From assembly GCF_965655635.1 (NCBI RefSeq), contig NZ_CBFHHE010000006.1:36892-100891 (forward strand): DNA of 64,000 nucleotides, read 5' to 3'. The notes under the pieces are model-generated. The model was given only the letters and a program-made list of their open reading frames with translations. It had not been told where the DNA came from and did not search any database. Source of the stretch: Nereida sp965655635. GTDB lineage: Bacteria > Pseudomonadota > Alphaproteobacteria > Rhodobacterales > Rhodobacteraceae. The translations under genes and the position numbers were made by a program. Positions 26,283-35,045 of this stretch are shown here, in pieces (position 1 is the first letter of the stretch; each line of letters begins with the position of its first letter).

Positions 26283-26733
26283 ATGCGTCCTGAGCATCTG
26301 AATCGCCGCTAAGTGCATCACATGCCGCATCAAGAGAGAGCATAATTGAGGCATGGCGGTTTTTGTAATCTTTGGCCGCGCGCAGAACTTCAAAACCTTC
26401 AAAAGGGGCCTGCGGAACTGGGCCATCCTCTGCCAGCAACCTTGCCAAAGCGTCACGCGTCGCAACAACTTGCGCCGTGCTACGTCCAATAATGTTTTTT
26501 GCCACAACAGAGGCGGCGGCTTGGCCCAAGGCACAGGCTTTCACGTCATGTGCATAATCATGGATGACACCGTCTTCGACCAGCAGATCAACCGTAACGC
26601 TTGAACCACACAGCGGGGCGCGGCGTTTGGCGCTGTGGCTTGGTGCATCCAGGCGGCCAACACGCGATAACTCTGTTGTAAGCTGCAAAATCTGCGCAGA
26701 ATAAATCTTTATCAGGTCTGCTTCGTTTGACAT
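26281..26733 (-). CDS. SufU/IscU-type iron-sulfur scaffold protein
   Basis: The 150-residue protein belongs to the NifU N-terminal family, on which Fe-S clusters are built. The three conserved cysteines are visible in RRAPLCGSSV, DVKACALGQAAASV and near the end LDAACDALS. The basic KNRHASIMLSLDA region is typical of the alphaproteobacterial subtype. I chose the ATG at 26733 (MSNEADLIKIYS) with AAAGG upstream; nine extra codons are open above it. It is divergent from hisI by about 70 bases. It could also be a SUF-linked accessory protein rather than the main scaffold. Confidence 0.85.
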   Translation of the reverse strand: MSNEADLIKIYSAQILQLTTELSRVGRLDAPSHSAKRRAPLCGSSVTVDLLVEDGVIHDYAHDVKACALGQAAASVVAKNIIGRSTAQVVATRDALARLLAEDGPVPQAPFEGFEVLRAAKDYKNRHASIMLSLDAACDALSGDSDAQDA

Positions 26734-26802
26734 ATGCGCGAGGCCTTTTGTTTCACTCATCCGACAGATAGGACGGTGGAGGACAGTTGGAAAGGCACTG
26801 TG

Positions 26803-27147
26803 ATGAAGTTTGATCCGAATTCCCTAAAGTTCAACGATGCGGGCTTGTTGCCGGTGATTGCACAGGATGTGGACAGTCATGAGGTTTTGATGCTGGCGTG
26901 GATGAACGCTGAAGCCGTCAGTCGCACGTTGAAAACGGGGCAGGTGACGTATTGGTCTCGCTCGCGCGCCGAGTTTTGGGTAAAGGGCGCCACATCGGGG
27001 CACACACAAGAATTGGTTCAAATGCAGATTGATTGCGACCGCGATTGTATCTTGGTGAGCGTTCGCCAAACCGGTCCGGCCTGTCACACAGGCGCGCGAA
27101 CGTGCTTTTTCACAGACTTAACGGGCCGCACTGAGGTGACGAGCTAA
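26803..27147 (+). CDS. hisI: Phosphoribosyl-AMP cyclohydrolase
   Basis: HisI opens the purine ring of phosphoribosyl-AMP, the third step of histidine synthesis. The 114-residue protein carries WMNAEAVSRTL, YWSRSRAEFWVKGATSGH, the metal-binding DCDRDCILV and the catalytic TGPACHTGARTCF. The ATG at 26803 has GGAAAGG upstream and gives the normal length; an open frame above it has no support. It is a single-domain HisI without the HisE part, as usual in alphaproteobacteria. Its stop overlaps that of gluQ by 4 bases. Confidence 0.96.
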   Translation: MKFDPNSLKFNDAGLLPVIAQDVDSHEVLMLAWMNAEAVSRTLKTGQVTYWSRSRAEFWVKGATSGHTQELVQMQIDCDRDCILVSVRQTGPACHTGARTCFFTDLTGRTEVTS

Positions 27148-28001
27148 AGCCCAACAAGTCTTCGAATGTCTTCGCTGCTTAAGCCCTGCGCACGATAGGT
27201 TGAAAGTGCGCGGGCGTCATCGCGTTTTGCCAGCCGTTTACCTGCGTCATCGCGGATCAAACGGTGGTGATGATACTGCGGTGTTGGAAGGTTAAGCAAA
27301 CGTTGCAAGACCACATGGATGGCTGTGGCGCTGTCAAGATCCTCGCCGCGGACAACATCCGTAACGCTTTGCGCGGCGTCATCGACCACCACGGAAAGAT
27401 GATAGGATGTTCCCATATCCCGCCGCGCCAAGACGACATCACCGACAGTGTGAACAAGCTGGTTCGCGGTGATTTGAACGGATGCTCCGTTGTTGGTGTA
27501 TGTAATTGGCGTCTTATCAACTTTAAGTGCCGCAACGGCCGCTCTCATATCAAGACGCAGCACCGTATCAGACGGAATGTCGTCCGCCAGGCGGGTGTGA
27601 TGGGTTTTTGGCACGTAGCACAGCCGCGGATAAATCACGCCATCAGGTCCCAATAATGGAGCGCCTTCTTGGGGAGCAGTAACCGCCGCTGCAATATCTG
27701 CGCGGCGGCAGTTACATGGGTATAAATATCCAGAGCACCACAATTCATTTAGGGCAGAGCGGTAGCGCGCAAGGTGATCCGATTGTCGGATGGGCGGGGC
27801 GTCCCAGTTAAGCCCCAACCAGGAAAGATCATGGTAAATTTGCTGTTCCCACTTGTCCCGTGCACGTGAGCGGTCAATATCTTCGATCCGCAGCAAGAAA
27901 GTGCCGCCCTGCGCGCGGGCTAGGTCATGGGCAACAATCGCGGAGTACGCGTGACCAAGATGAAGCGGCCCTGTTGGGGACGGTGCAAAACGCGTGATCA
28001 T
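27144..28001 (-). CDS. gluQ: Glutamyl-Q tRNA(Asp) synthetase
   Basis: This 285-residue paralogue of glutamyl-tRNA synthetase attaches glutamate to queuosine at position 34 of tRNA(Asp). It has the class I signature TRFAPSPTGPLHLGHAYSA, a zinc site (YPCNCRR ... YPRLC), RGEDL and a KMSKS-like KRLAKRD, and it lacks the anticodon-binding domain, which separates it from GltX. The ATG at 28001 overlaps the trmFO stop by one base (TGATG), so two tRNA-modification genes are translationally coupled. Confidence 0.93.
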   Translation of the reverse strand: MITRFAPSPTGPLHLGHAYSAIVAHDLARAQGGTFLLRIEDIDRSRARDKWEQQIYHDLSWLGLNWDAPPIRQSDHLARYRSALNELWCSGYLYPCNCRRADIAAAVTAPQEGAPLLGPDGVIYPRLCYVPKTHHTRLADDIPSDTVLRLDMRAAVAALKVDKTPITYTNNGASVQITANQLVHTVGDVVLARRDMGTSYHLSVVVDDAAQSVTDVVRGEDLDSATAIHVVLQRLLNLPTPQYHHHRLIRDDAGKRLAKRDDARALSTYRAQGLSSEDIRRLVGL

Positions 28002-29356
28002 CACTCGGCTGCGAGTTTTTCCTGACCTAACCAGCCTAGCCATTCTGCTTTGGCGCGATCCGTATAGGCTTTGTAGCGGTCCTTGCGGCCTTTGCGGCCC
28101 CCTTTGAGCCCATCAACTGGGGGGAAAAGCCCGAAGTTGACATTCATAGGCTGGAAGGTTTTTGCATCCGCACCGCCTGTAATGTGGCTGACCAATGCGC
28201 CCATTGCAGTGACTTGGGGCACCGCAGGTAGGTCGTCACCGTTGATTTCTGCAGCAGCCATGCGGCCAGCAAGCAAACCCATCGCCGCTGATTCAACGTA
28301 TCCTTCAACACCAGTAATCTGACCCGCAAAGCGCAGATTAGGGTGGGTTTTCAACTTCATATCATGCGTGAGCAATGTGGGAGAGTTCAGAAACGTATTG
28401 CGGTGAATGCCACCAAGACGCGCGAATTCTGCATTTTCGAGACCGGGGATCATGCGGAGCACTTCTTTTTGCGCCCCGTAGGTCATCTTAGTTTGAAAGC
28501 CGACGATGTTGTAAAGCGTGCCCAAGGCATTGTCGCGACGCAATTGCACAACCGCATAAGGTTTGTCTTCGGGCGCGTGCGGGTTTGTCAGGCCAACGGG
28601 TTTCATCGGACCGAAACGCAACGTCTCGCGACCGCGTTCGACCATCACCTCAACGGGCAGGCATCCATCGAAATATTTGGCGGTTTCACCGTCTTTAAAC
28701 TGGGTTTTGTCCGCTGCCATCAACGCATCGATAAAGGCTTCGTACTGGGCTTTGTCCATCGGGCAGTTGAGGTACGCGGTGCGCTCTTCTTCTGTTTCGC
28801 CCTTATCATAGCGTGACTGCATCCACGCTTGGGACATATCGATCGTGTCAAAATAGATGATAGGGGCGATTGCGTCGAAAAAGGCCAAGGCCTCGGCACC
28901 CGTCGCTTTGGCAATAGATACTGACAGCGCGTCTGAGGTCAGTGGACCTGTTGCCACAATCCAATGGCCGTCGCCCGGAAGCTCTGTGATTTCATCATAG
29001 CTCACAGAGATGTTTGGGTGTGCCTTCAAGGCGGCCGTGACGGATTCCGCGAAGGGCTCACGATCAACAGCCAGTGCGCCACCAGCGGGTATGCGGTGCT
29101 TTTCAGCGATGCTCATGATCAAGCCGTTGGCTTGACGCATTTCCCAATGCAGCAAACCGACAGCGTTTTGCTCATTATCGTCCGAACGGAATGAATTTGA
29201 GCATACCATTTCACCAAGGTTGCCCGTTTGGTGTGCGAAGGTGCCAACTTTGGGCCGCATTTCGTGGATCACCACAGAGATGCCCTGATTTGCGGCCTGC
29301 CACGCGGCTTCTGATCCGGCCATTCCGCCGCCGATGATATTGAGTGTTTTTGTCAT
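28001..29356 (-). CDS. trmFO: Folate-dependent tRNA-U54 methyltransferase TrmFO
   Basis: TrmFO makes ribothymidine at position 54 of tRNA using methylene-tetrahydrofolate and FAD. The 451-residue protein starts MTKTLNIIGGGMAGSEAAWQ (the FAD-binding Rossmann motif), then NLGEMVCSNSFRS with a conserved cysteine, and the C-terminal NVNFGLFPPV. The ATG at 29356 gives the family start, though no clear ribosome-binding site is visible; a TTG 10 codons upstream is the alternative. gluQ overlaps its stop. gyrA lies upstream on the same strand, separated by a strong hairpin. Confidence 0.95.
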   Translation of the reverse strand: MTKTLNIIGGGMAGSEAAWQAANQGISVVIHEMRPKVGTFAHQTGNLGEMVCSNSFRSDDNEQNAVGLLHWEMRQANGLIMSIAEKHRIPAGGALAVDREPFAESVTAALKAHPNISVSYDEITELPGDGHWIVATGPLTSDALSVSIAKATGAEALAFFDAIAPIIYFDTIDMSQAWMQSRYDKGETEEERTAYLNCPMDKAQYEAFIDALMAADKTQFKDGETAKYFDGCLPVEVMVERGRETLRFGPMKPVGLTNPHAPEDKPYAVVQLRRDNALGTLYNIVGFQTKMTYGAQKEVLRMIPGLENAEFARLGGIHRNTFLNSPTLLTHDMKLKTHPNLRFAGQITGVEGYVESAAMGLLAGRMAAAEINGDDLPAVPQVTAMGALVSHITGGADAKTFQPMNVNFGLFPPVDGLKGGRKGRKDRYKAYTDRAKAEWLGWLGQEKLAAE

Positions 29357-29451
29357 ACGCAGCAGGTAATCCAGCCTGCCGCGCAAATCAATGAAAACGA
29401 TGTCGCAACTTGCATCATCTTTGAACTGGATTACAGCAGAAGCCTAAACGC

Positions 29452-29486
29452 AATGACCCCCGGCGTTGGAAGCGCCGGGGGTCATT
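29452..29486 (-). terminator. Strong hairpin between gyrA and trmFO
   Basis: AATGACCCCCGGCG (29452-29465) pairs perfectly with CGCCGGGGGTCATT (29473-29486); two more inner pairs are possible. It lies 115 bases beyond the gyrA stop. There is no long T run on either side, so it may act as a gyrA terminator or protect the 3' end of its mRNA. Confidence 0.6.
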
Positions 29487-29600
29487 AAGTGATCGGGTTG
29501 GAGGACCCGCATTAACTTGCCCTATTGTTACCAAACAAAGCCTCAATTGCGCCACAATTATTTTGCCAACAATCGAAATTAATGCGGAAACAGTTCTTCT

Positions 29601-32378
29601 CTAGGCGTCGGTCGGAGCGTCGGGGGCAGCGTTGCCACCGTCTTCTACGTCAGCATCTTCGGCTGTCTGATCGGCGATCCAAGCCACGCTCACGACTTTT
29701 TCACCCTTGGTTGTGTCGAATACTTTCACACCACCGGCGCTACGCGATCTAAAGCTGATGCCTTCAACAGGGACGCGAATGGATTGACCTTTGCTGGTGA
29801 CCAACATGATCTGATCTTCCAGCTCAATTGGGAAGGAGGCCACGATCTGACCGCCGCGCATGGCTTTGTCCATTGCCTGCACACCCATGCCACCGCGTCC
29901 ACGCAGCGGATAGTCATGGCTGGATGACATTTTGCCCGCACCGTTTTCCGTGATGGTCAGTATCAGGTTTTCGGAAGCTGACATTTCGACGTAACGCTCT
30001 TGGGGCAGGTTAATATCCGCTACGGCGTCTTCATCTGCTACATCAACTTCGTCCGTTAAGCCCGCGACAAGTCTACGCATTTTCAAATACGCGGCACGTT
30101 CTTCCGATGATGCCTCGAAGTGGCGGATGATCGACATTGATACAACTGTATCATCGCCTGCAAGCTTAACACCGCGCACACCGACCGAGGCACGTGAGTT
30201 GAAGATACGGACGTCTGTGGCCTTAAATCGGATTGCACGACCAGAGTTAGTCACCAACATGACATCATCGTCGTTTGAGGCGATGCGTGCGTTGATAAGC
30301 GTGGTGTTTTCGTGCTCACCCTCAAACTTCATTGCGATTTTGCCGTTGCGCATGACGTTCGTGAAATCAGAAAGTTTGTTGCGGCGCACGGTGCCTGCAG
30401 AGGTTGCGAAGACAACTTGAAGATCGTCCCATTCTTTCTCATCACGGTCCACAGGCATGATCGCTGCGATCGACACACCCTGTGGGATGGGCAGGATATT
30501 GATGATTGCTTTGCCCTTTGAGGTGCGTGAGCCTTGGGGCAGGCGCCACGTCTTGAGCTTGTAAACCATGCCATCTGTCGTGAAGAACAGCAGTTGCGTG
30601 TGGGTATTGGCCACAAAGAGCGATGTGACTACGTCTTCGTCTTTGGTCGCCATGCCGGACAAGCCCTTGCCACCGCGACGTTGGGCGCGGAAGTCGGCAA
30701 GCGGCGTCCGTTTGATATAGCCACCTTGGGTAATTGTGACGACCATGTCTTCGCGTTCGATCAGGTCCTCATCTTCCATGTCGCCGGACCAGTCGACGAT
30801 TTCTGTACGACGCGGTACCGCATAAGCGTCACGAACTTCGGTCAGCTCATCGGTGATGATGCCCATGATACGCTCGCGGGAGCGCAAGATATCAAGGTAT
30901 TCGGTGATTTTGGCCGCAAGCGCTTCCAGCTCATCCGTTACTTCGGACACGCCAAGCTGTGTCAGGCGTTGCAGGCGCAATTCCAGAATGGCGCGGGCCT
31001 GGGTTTCAGATAGATTATATGTGCCGTCTTCATTGGCCTTATGGGTCGGATCATCAATCAACTTGATGTAGGCCAAAATATCTTGGGCGGGCCAGCGGCG
31101 CGTCATCAGTTTTTCACGGGCCTCAGCAGCATCCGCAGAGGACCGGATCGTTGCAACAATTTCATCCACATTTGATACGGCCACGGCCAAACCACAGAGT
31201 ACGTGACTACGTTCGCGTGCTTTGCGCAAATCAAAGGCGGTGCGGCGCGCCACCACTTCTTCGCGGAAAGCAATAAATGATGTCAGGAACTTACGGAGTG
31301 TAAGTTGTTCGGGCTTACCGCCATTCAGAGCCAACATGTTAGCACCAAAGCTTGTTTGCATTGGCGTAAAGCGGAACAACTGGTTGAGAACGACTTCCGC
31401 TGTCGCATCGCGTTTCAACTCAATCACCACACGGACACCGTTACGGTCAGATTCGTCTTGAACGTGGCTGATGCCTTCGATCTTTTTCTCGCGAACTTGT
31501 TCCGCGATTTTGTCGATCATTGATGCTTTGTTAACCTGATAGGGGATTTCGTCGATTACAATTGCCCAACGATCCTTGCGGATTTCCTCAACGCGGGTTT
31601 TCGACCGGATCACAACGCTGCCACGTCCTTCAAGGTAGGCTTTGCGCGCGCCAGAGCGGCCCAACATGATGCCGCCTGTTGGGAAATCAGGCCCTGGAAT
31701 ATAGTCGATCAACTGCTCTGACGTCAGATCAGGTTGTTCGATAAGCGCCAAAGTTGCATCGATTACTTCGCCCAAATTGTGAGGTGGGATATTCGTGGCC
31801 ATACCAACAGCAATACCGCCAGCACCGTTGACCAGCATATTCGGAAAACGGGCAGGCAGAACAGTCGGCTCAGTATCTTTGCCGTCGTAGTTATCTTGAA
31901 AATCAACGGTCTCTTTTTCGATATCTGCAAGCAACGCACCCGCCGGTTTGTCCATGCGGACTTCGGTATAGCGCATTGCGGCCGCGTTATCGCCGTCCAT
32001 GGAGCCGAAGTTGCCCTGACCATCCAGAAGCGGAAGCGACATTGAGAAATCTTGGGCCATCCGCACCAGTGCGTCGTAAATCGCGCTGTCGCCGTGGGGG
32101 TGATATTTACCCATTACATCGCCAACAGGGCGGGCAGACTTACGATACGACTTTTCAGCGGTATTACCTGTTTCATGCATGGCATAAAGAATGCGGCGGT
32201 GAACAGGTTTCAGACCATCACGCAGGTCAGGGATCGCACGGCTAACGATGACCGACATCGCGTAATCAAGATAGGCCGTTTTCATCTCATCGACGATGTC
32301 GACTTGCGGTCCGTCGTAAACATACCCCTGAACGATGTTTTCTTGTTCGTTTTCAGGTGTTTCGGGCGTGTCGCTCAT
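29601..32378 (-). CDS. gyrA: DNA gyrase subunit A
   Basis: GyrA is the breakage-reunion subunit that introduces negative supercoils with GyrB. The 925-residue protein has the catalytic Tyr137 in AAAMRYTE and a full set of C-terminal beta-pinwheel repeats, with the GyrA-box QRRGGKG near residue 560. In the quinolone-resistance region, residues equivalent to E. coli Ser83 and Asp87 are Ser98 and Asp102 (HGDSAIYD), the sensitive state. The C-terminus is acidic. The ATG has AAGGT upstream. Confidence 0.98.
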   Translation of the reverse strand: MSDTPETPENEQENIVQGYVYDGPQVDIVDEMKTAYLDYAMSVIVSRAIPDLRDGLKPVHRRILYAMHETGNTAEKSYRKSARPVGDVMGKYHPHGDSAIYDALVRMAQDFSMSLPLLDGQGNFGSMDGDNAAAMRYTEVRMDKPAGALLADIEKETVDFQDNYDGKDTEPTVLPARFPNMLVNGAGGIAVGMATNIPPHNLGEVIDATLALIEQPDLTSEQLIDYIPGPDFPTGGIMLGRSGARKAYLEGRGSVVIRSKTRVEEIRKDRWAIVIDEIPYQVNKASMIDKIAEQVREKKIEGISHVQDESDRNGVRVVIELKRDATAEVVLNQLFRFTPMQTSFGANMLALNGGKPEQLTLRKFLTSFIAFREEVVARRTAFDLRKARERSHVLCGLAVAVSNVDEIVATIRSSADAAEAREKLMTRRWPAQDILAYIKLIDDPTHKANEDGTYNLSETQARAILELRLQRLTQLGVSEVTDELEALAAKITEYLDILRSRERIMGIITDELTEVRDAYAVPRRTEIVDWSGDMEDEDLIEREDMVVTITQGGYIKRTPLADFRAQRRGGKGLSGMATKDEDVVTSLFVANTHTQLLFFTTDGMVYKLKTWRLPQGSRTSKGKAIINILPIPQGVSIAAIMPVDRDEKEWDDLQVVFATSAGTVRRNKLSDFTNVMRNGKIAMKFEGEHENTTLINARIASNDDDVMLVTNSGRAIRFKATDVRIFNSRASVGVRGVKLAGDDTVVSMSIIRHFEASSEERAAYLKMRRLVAGLTDEVDVADEDAVADINLPQERYVEMSASENLILTITENGAGKMSSSHDYPLRGRGGMGVQAMDKAMRGGQIVASFPIELEDQIMLVTSKGQSIRVPVEGISFRSRSAGGVKVFDTTKGEKVVSVAWIADQTAEDADVEDGGNAAPDAPTDA

Positions 32379-32496
32379 GTGATACCTTAACTTTCCATGC
32401 GCGCTATGGCTCGCGCGCTATATATTGTTACCGAAACAATAGCACTTCCTGCATATGGGGTGCAATGGGGCGTTCAGGTCGAATTTCAAGCGGCAC

Positions 32497-33306
32497 TTAG
32501 CTTTTGGTGATATCCCAGTTTGGTTTACGCTTTTCGTTGAAGGCCGTAATGCCTTCAGCGGTGTCTTTATCAGCCATATTTTGAACCATCACGTCACGGG
32601 TAAAAGCATACGCATCTGCCATGGGCATTTCGAGTTGATCGTAAAACGCGCCCTTACCAAGACGCACAGCAGTCCCCAGTTTAGCGGCAACAGTTTCTGC
32701 CAAATCGCGTGTCACGGACGCCAGTTTGCTGGGTTCGGCGACACGGTTAATCAGCCCAAGTTCAAGCGCGCGATCGGTGTCAATGAAGTCACCGGTCACA
32801 AGCATTTCAAAGGCCTGCTTGCGGGGCAGATTGCGCGACAAGGCTACCATTGGGGTTGAGCAAAACAGCCCGATGTTCACACCATTAACTGCAAACCGTG
32901 TTCCTTCAGCCGCGACAGCCATATCGCATGCGGCAACAAGCTGACATCCTGCGGCAGCAGCGACACCGTGAACTTGCGCAATGACGGGTTGGGGCAGGGT
33001 GCGAATAGCAGTCATCATCTGCGCGCATGCATCGAAAAGCGCTGTCAGCTCACCGGCACCAGCATCCAGACTTTCGCGCATCGCCTGCATTTCTTTGAGA
33101 TTGTGACCCGCACAAAAGGCTTTTCCGGCACCGCTGAGAACAACGCATCGGATGCTTTGATCCGCAGCTATGTCCACAAAGAGCGAGGTCAGTGCCCCGA
33201 TCATTTGACTTGAAAGAGCGTTAAGCGTTTGCGGCGTTGCTAATTCAATGTACGCGACGCCGTTCGCATCACAACGGGTATAAAGAGATGTTTGCGTATC
33301 GGTCAT
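32497..33306 (-). CDS. Enoyl-CoA hydratase/isomerase family protein (ECHDC3-like)
   Basis: The 269-residue crotonase-fold protein has the oxyanion-hole regions CAGHNLKEM and HGVAAAAGCQLVAACD. At the segments where classical enoyl-CoA hydratases carry two catalytic glutamates it reads VNIGLFCSTPMVALSR, without those acids, as in the ECHDC3 group. So it may not be a beta-oxidation hydratase, and the substrate is unknown. The ATG at 33306 has GGGAGG at ideal spacing; the longer open frame above is unsupported. It is divergent from the thioesterase gene with 54 bases between, hinting at related acyl-CoA chemistry. Confidence 0.85.
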   Translation of the reverse strand: MTDTQTSLYTRCDANGVAYIELATPQTLNALSSQMIGALTSLFVDIAADQSIRCVVLSGAGKAFCAGHNLKEMQAMRESLDAGAGELTALFDACAQMMTAIRTLPQPVIAQVHGVAAAAGCQLVAACDMAVAAEGTRFAVNGVNIGLFCSTPMVALSRNLPRKQAFEMLVTGDFIDTDRALELGLINRVAEPSKLASVTRDLAETVAAKLGTAVRLGKGAFYDQLEMPMADAYAFTRDVMVQNMADKDTAEGITAFNEKRKPNWDITKS

Positions 33307-33360
33307 CTTGTTCCTCCCAATCTTGTGGTTACAGTAGGGCCGAAACTGCTGAGAGTTGCA

Positions 33361-33786
33361 ATGACTGACCCACTTCTTACTGCCGCAGAGCTGACCGCAT
33401 TTTTGGCGCGGGATTTTGAGCAAGTGAAGGACGACTTCACTGTTGATGAAATCACGACGCAAGGGATAAGGCTGCGCCTTAACGTAGCTGAGCGGCACCT
33501 GCGCCCAGGTGGCACTGTATCCGGACCCGCGATGTTTGGATTGGCAGATGTGGCGGCGTATTTGGCGATTTTGTCGCGGATCGGTCTTGAGGCGCTAACG
33601 GTGACCACGAACTGCAGCATTGATTTCATGCGCAAACCCATCGCAGGTACAGATGTTATTTGTGACGTGCGGCTTTTGAAGCTGGGACGGCGGCTGGCCG
33701 TTTGTGATGCACTTGTATTCAGTGATGGAGATAATCGGCCGGTTGCACTTGCGTCATTGACCTACTCTATCCCGCCAAAGCAGTAA
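33361..33786 (+). CDS. PaaI-family hotdog thioesterase
   Basis: The 141-residue protein begins MTDPLLTAAELTAFL and has the hotdog motif of PaaI-type thioesterases: LRPGGTVSGPAMFGLADVAAYLAI, then TTNCSIDFMRKPIAGTDV. Such enzymes hydrolyse acyl- or phenylacetyl-CoA thioesters in the cytosol; the exact substrate cannot be read from sequence. The ATG at 33361 has GAGAG upstream, and the 23 extra codons above it overlap the divergent enoyl-CoA hydratase start. The divergent pairing suggests shared control. Confidence 0.85.
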   Translation: MTDPLLTAAELTAFLARDFEQVKDDFTVDEITTQGIRLRLNVAERHLRPGGTVSGPAMFGLADVAAYLAILSRIGLEALTVTTNCSIDFMRKPIAGTDVICDVRLLKLGRRLAVCDALVFSDGDNRPVALASLTYSIPPKQ

Positions 33787-33857
33787 TTTTTGTGGGGTAT
33801 ATTAATACCTATTTTGCAAGCCATTGATTAAAAACCGTTTTTCCATGTCTTGCATTG

Positions 33858-33885
33858 TTGACTGCTATTTCTGCGCCGATATAAG
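33858..33885 (+). promoter_or_regulatory. Sigma-70 type promoter of rplM-rpsI
   Basis: TTGACT (33858-33863) and TATAAG (33880-33885) are separated by 16 bases, close to the vegetative consensus. They lie 54 bases upstream of rplM, as expected for a strongly expressed ribosomal operon. Confidence 0.6.
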
Positions 33886-33938
33886 AGCGCAATCGAATAC
33901 CCGCGGAGCCATTCCGCTGACATTCCAAGGATAGAAAC

Positions 33939-34397
33939 ATGAAAACCTTCACTGCGACACCCGCAGACATCGACAAGAAGTGGATCATCATCGACGCTGA
34001 AGGCGTGGTGCTGGGCCGTCTCGCGTCGATTGTTGCGATGCGTCTTCGCGGCAAGCACAAGCCGTCGTTCACGCCCCACATGGACATGGGTGACAACGTC
34101 ATCATCATCAACGCTGACAAAGTTCAGTTGACTGGTAAGAAACGCGAAGAGCGTTACTACTGGCACACTGGCTACCCAGGTGGCATCAAATACCGTACCA
34201 AAGAGCAAATCTTGGAAGGTGATCACCCTGAGCGCGTTGTAACACTTGCGATCAAACGTATGTTGCCAGGTAATCGCCTGTCACGCCAGCAAATGACGAA
34301 CCTGCGTGTATATGCAGGCGCCGAGCACCCCCATGAGGCGCAAAGCCCCGAAGTGCTGGACGTCAAATCCATGAACTCAAAGAACACGAGGGTCTGA
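33939..34397 (+). CDS. rplM: Ribosomal protein L13
   Basis: L13 is an early-assembling protein of the large subunit. The 152-residue protein begins MKTFTATPADIDKKWIIIDA and has LGRLASIVAMRLRGKHKPSF, WHTGYPGGIK and AIKRMLPGNRLSRQQMTNLRVY, all intact. AAGGATAG precedes the start. rpsI follows after 3 bases, the universal bacterial pairing. Confidence 0.98.
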   Translation: MKTFTATPADIDKKWIIIDAEGVVLGRLASIVAMRLRGKHKPSFTPHMDMGDNVIIINADKVQLTGKKREERYYWHTGYPGGIKYRTKEQILEGDHPERVVTLAIKRMLPGNRLSRQQMTNLRVYAGAEHPHEAQSPEVLDVKSMNSKNTRV

Positions 34398-34400
34398 TAG

Positions 34401-34892
34401 ATGGCTGAAGAAATCAAAAGCCTCGATGAGCTGAACGCAGTTGCCGAAGGCACTGTTGCAGCAGCAGAAGTTGAGATCACCCCGCGCGAGCCCGTCCGTG
34501 ACGATCTTGGCCGTTCTTATGCAACTGGTAAACGTAAAGACGCGGTTGCACGCGTTTGGATCAAGCCAGGCTCCGGCAAAGTTGTTGTGAACGGTAAAGA
34601 GATGAAGGTCTATTTTGCACGCCCCGTTCTGCAAATGATCTTGCGTCAGCCTTTCACCGTTTCTGGTACAGAAGACCAGTTCGACGTGATGGCGACTGTC
34701 AAAGGTGGCGGTCTTTCTGGTCAAGCTGGTGCGGTTAAGCACGGCATTTCCAAAGCACTGCAACTCTACGATCCCAGCCTGCGTGGCGCGTTGAAAGCCG
34801 CTGGCTTCCTCACACGCGACAGCCGTGTTGTTGAGCGTAAGAAATACGGTAAAGCAAAAGCGCGTAAGAGCTTCCAGTTCTCTAAACGCTAA
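34401..34892 (+). CDS. rpsI: Ribosomal protein S9
   Basis: S9 contacts tRNA at the P site through its C-terminal tail. The 163-residue protein has an N-terminal extension of about 35 residues, as usual in alphaproteobacteria, then SYATGKRKDAVARVW, GGGLSGQAGAVKHGISKAL and the C-terminus ending KSFQFSKR, whose Lys-Arg end reaches the decoding centre. It is co-transcribed with rplM and followed by a clear terminator. Confidence 0.98.
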   Translation: MAEEIKSLDELNAVAEGTVAAAEVEITPREPVRDDLGRSYATGKRKDAVARVWIKPGSGKVVVNGKEMKVYFARPVLQMILRQPFTVSGTEDQFDVMATVKGGGLSGQAGAVKHGISKALQLYDPSLRGALKAAGFLTRDSRVVERKKYGKAKARKSFQFSKR

Positions 34893-34911
34893 GTTTTACG
34901 TTCATTGTTCG

Positions 34912-34942
34912 AAAAAGCCCTGCCAATTGGTGGGGCTTTTTT
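34912..34942 (+). terminator. Terminator of rplM-rpsI
   Basis: AAAAAGCCC (34912-34920) pairs with GGGCTTTTT (34933-34941) and ends in a T run, 20 bases after rpsI. It is a textbook intrinsic terminator and can work in both directions. Confidence 0.85.
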
Positions 34943-35045
34943 GTATCTGGCGTCACGTAAGCAGCGCAAGTGCTCTGGCAGCGTTCATGTAACTTTAAGT
35001 TGGTAGTGTTTTTTTGGCTTAGATCGTCACAGTGGTGAGTACTAA

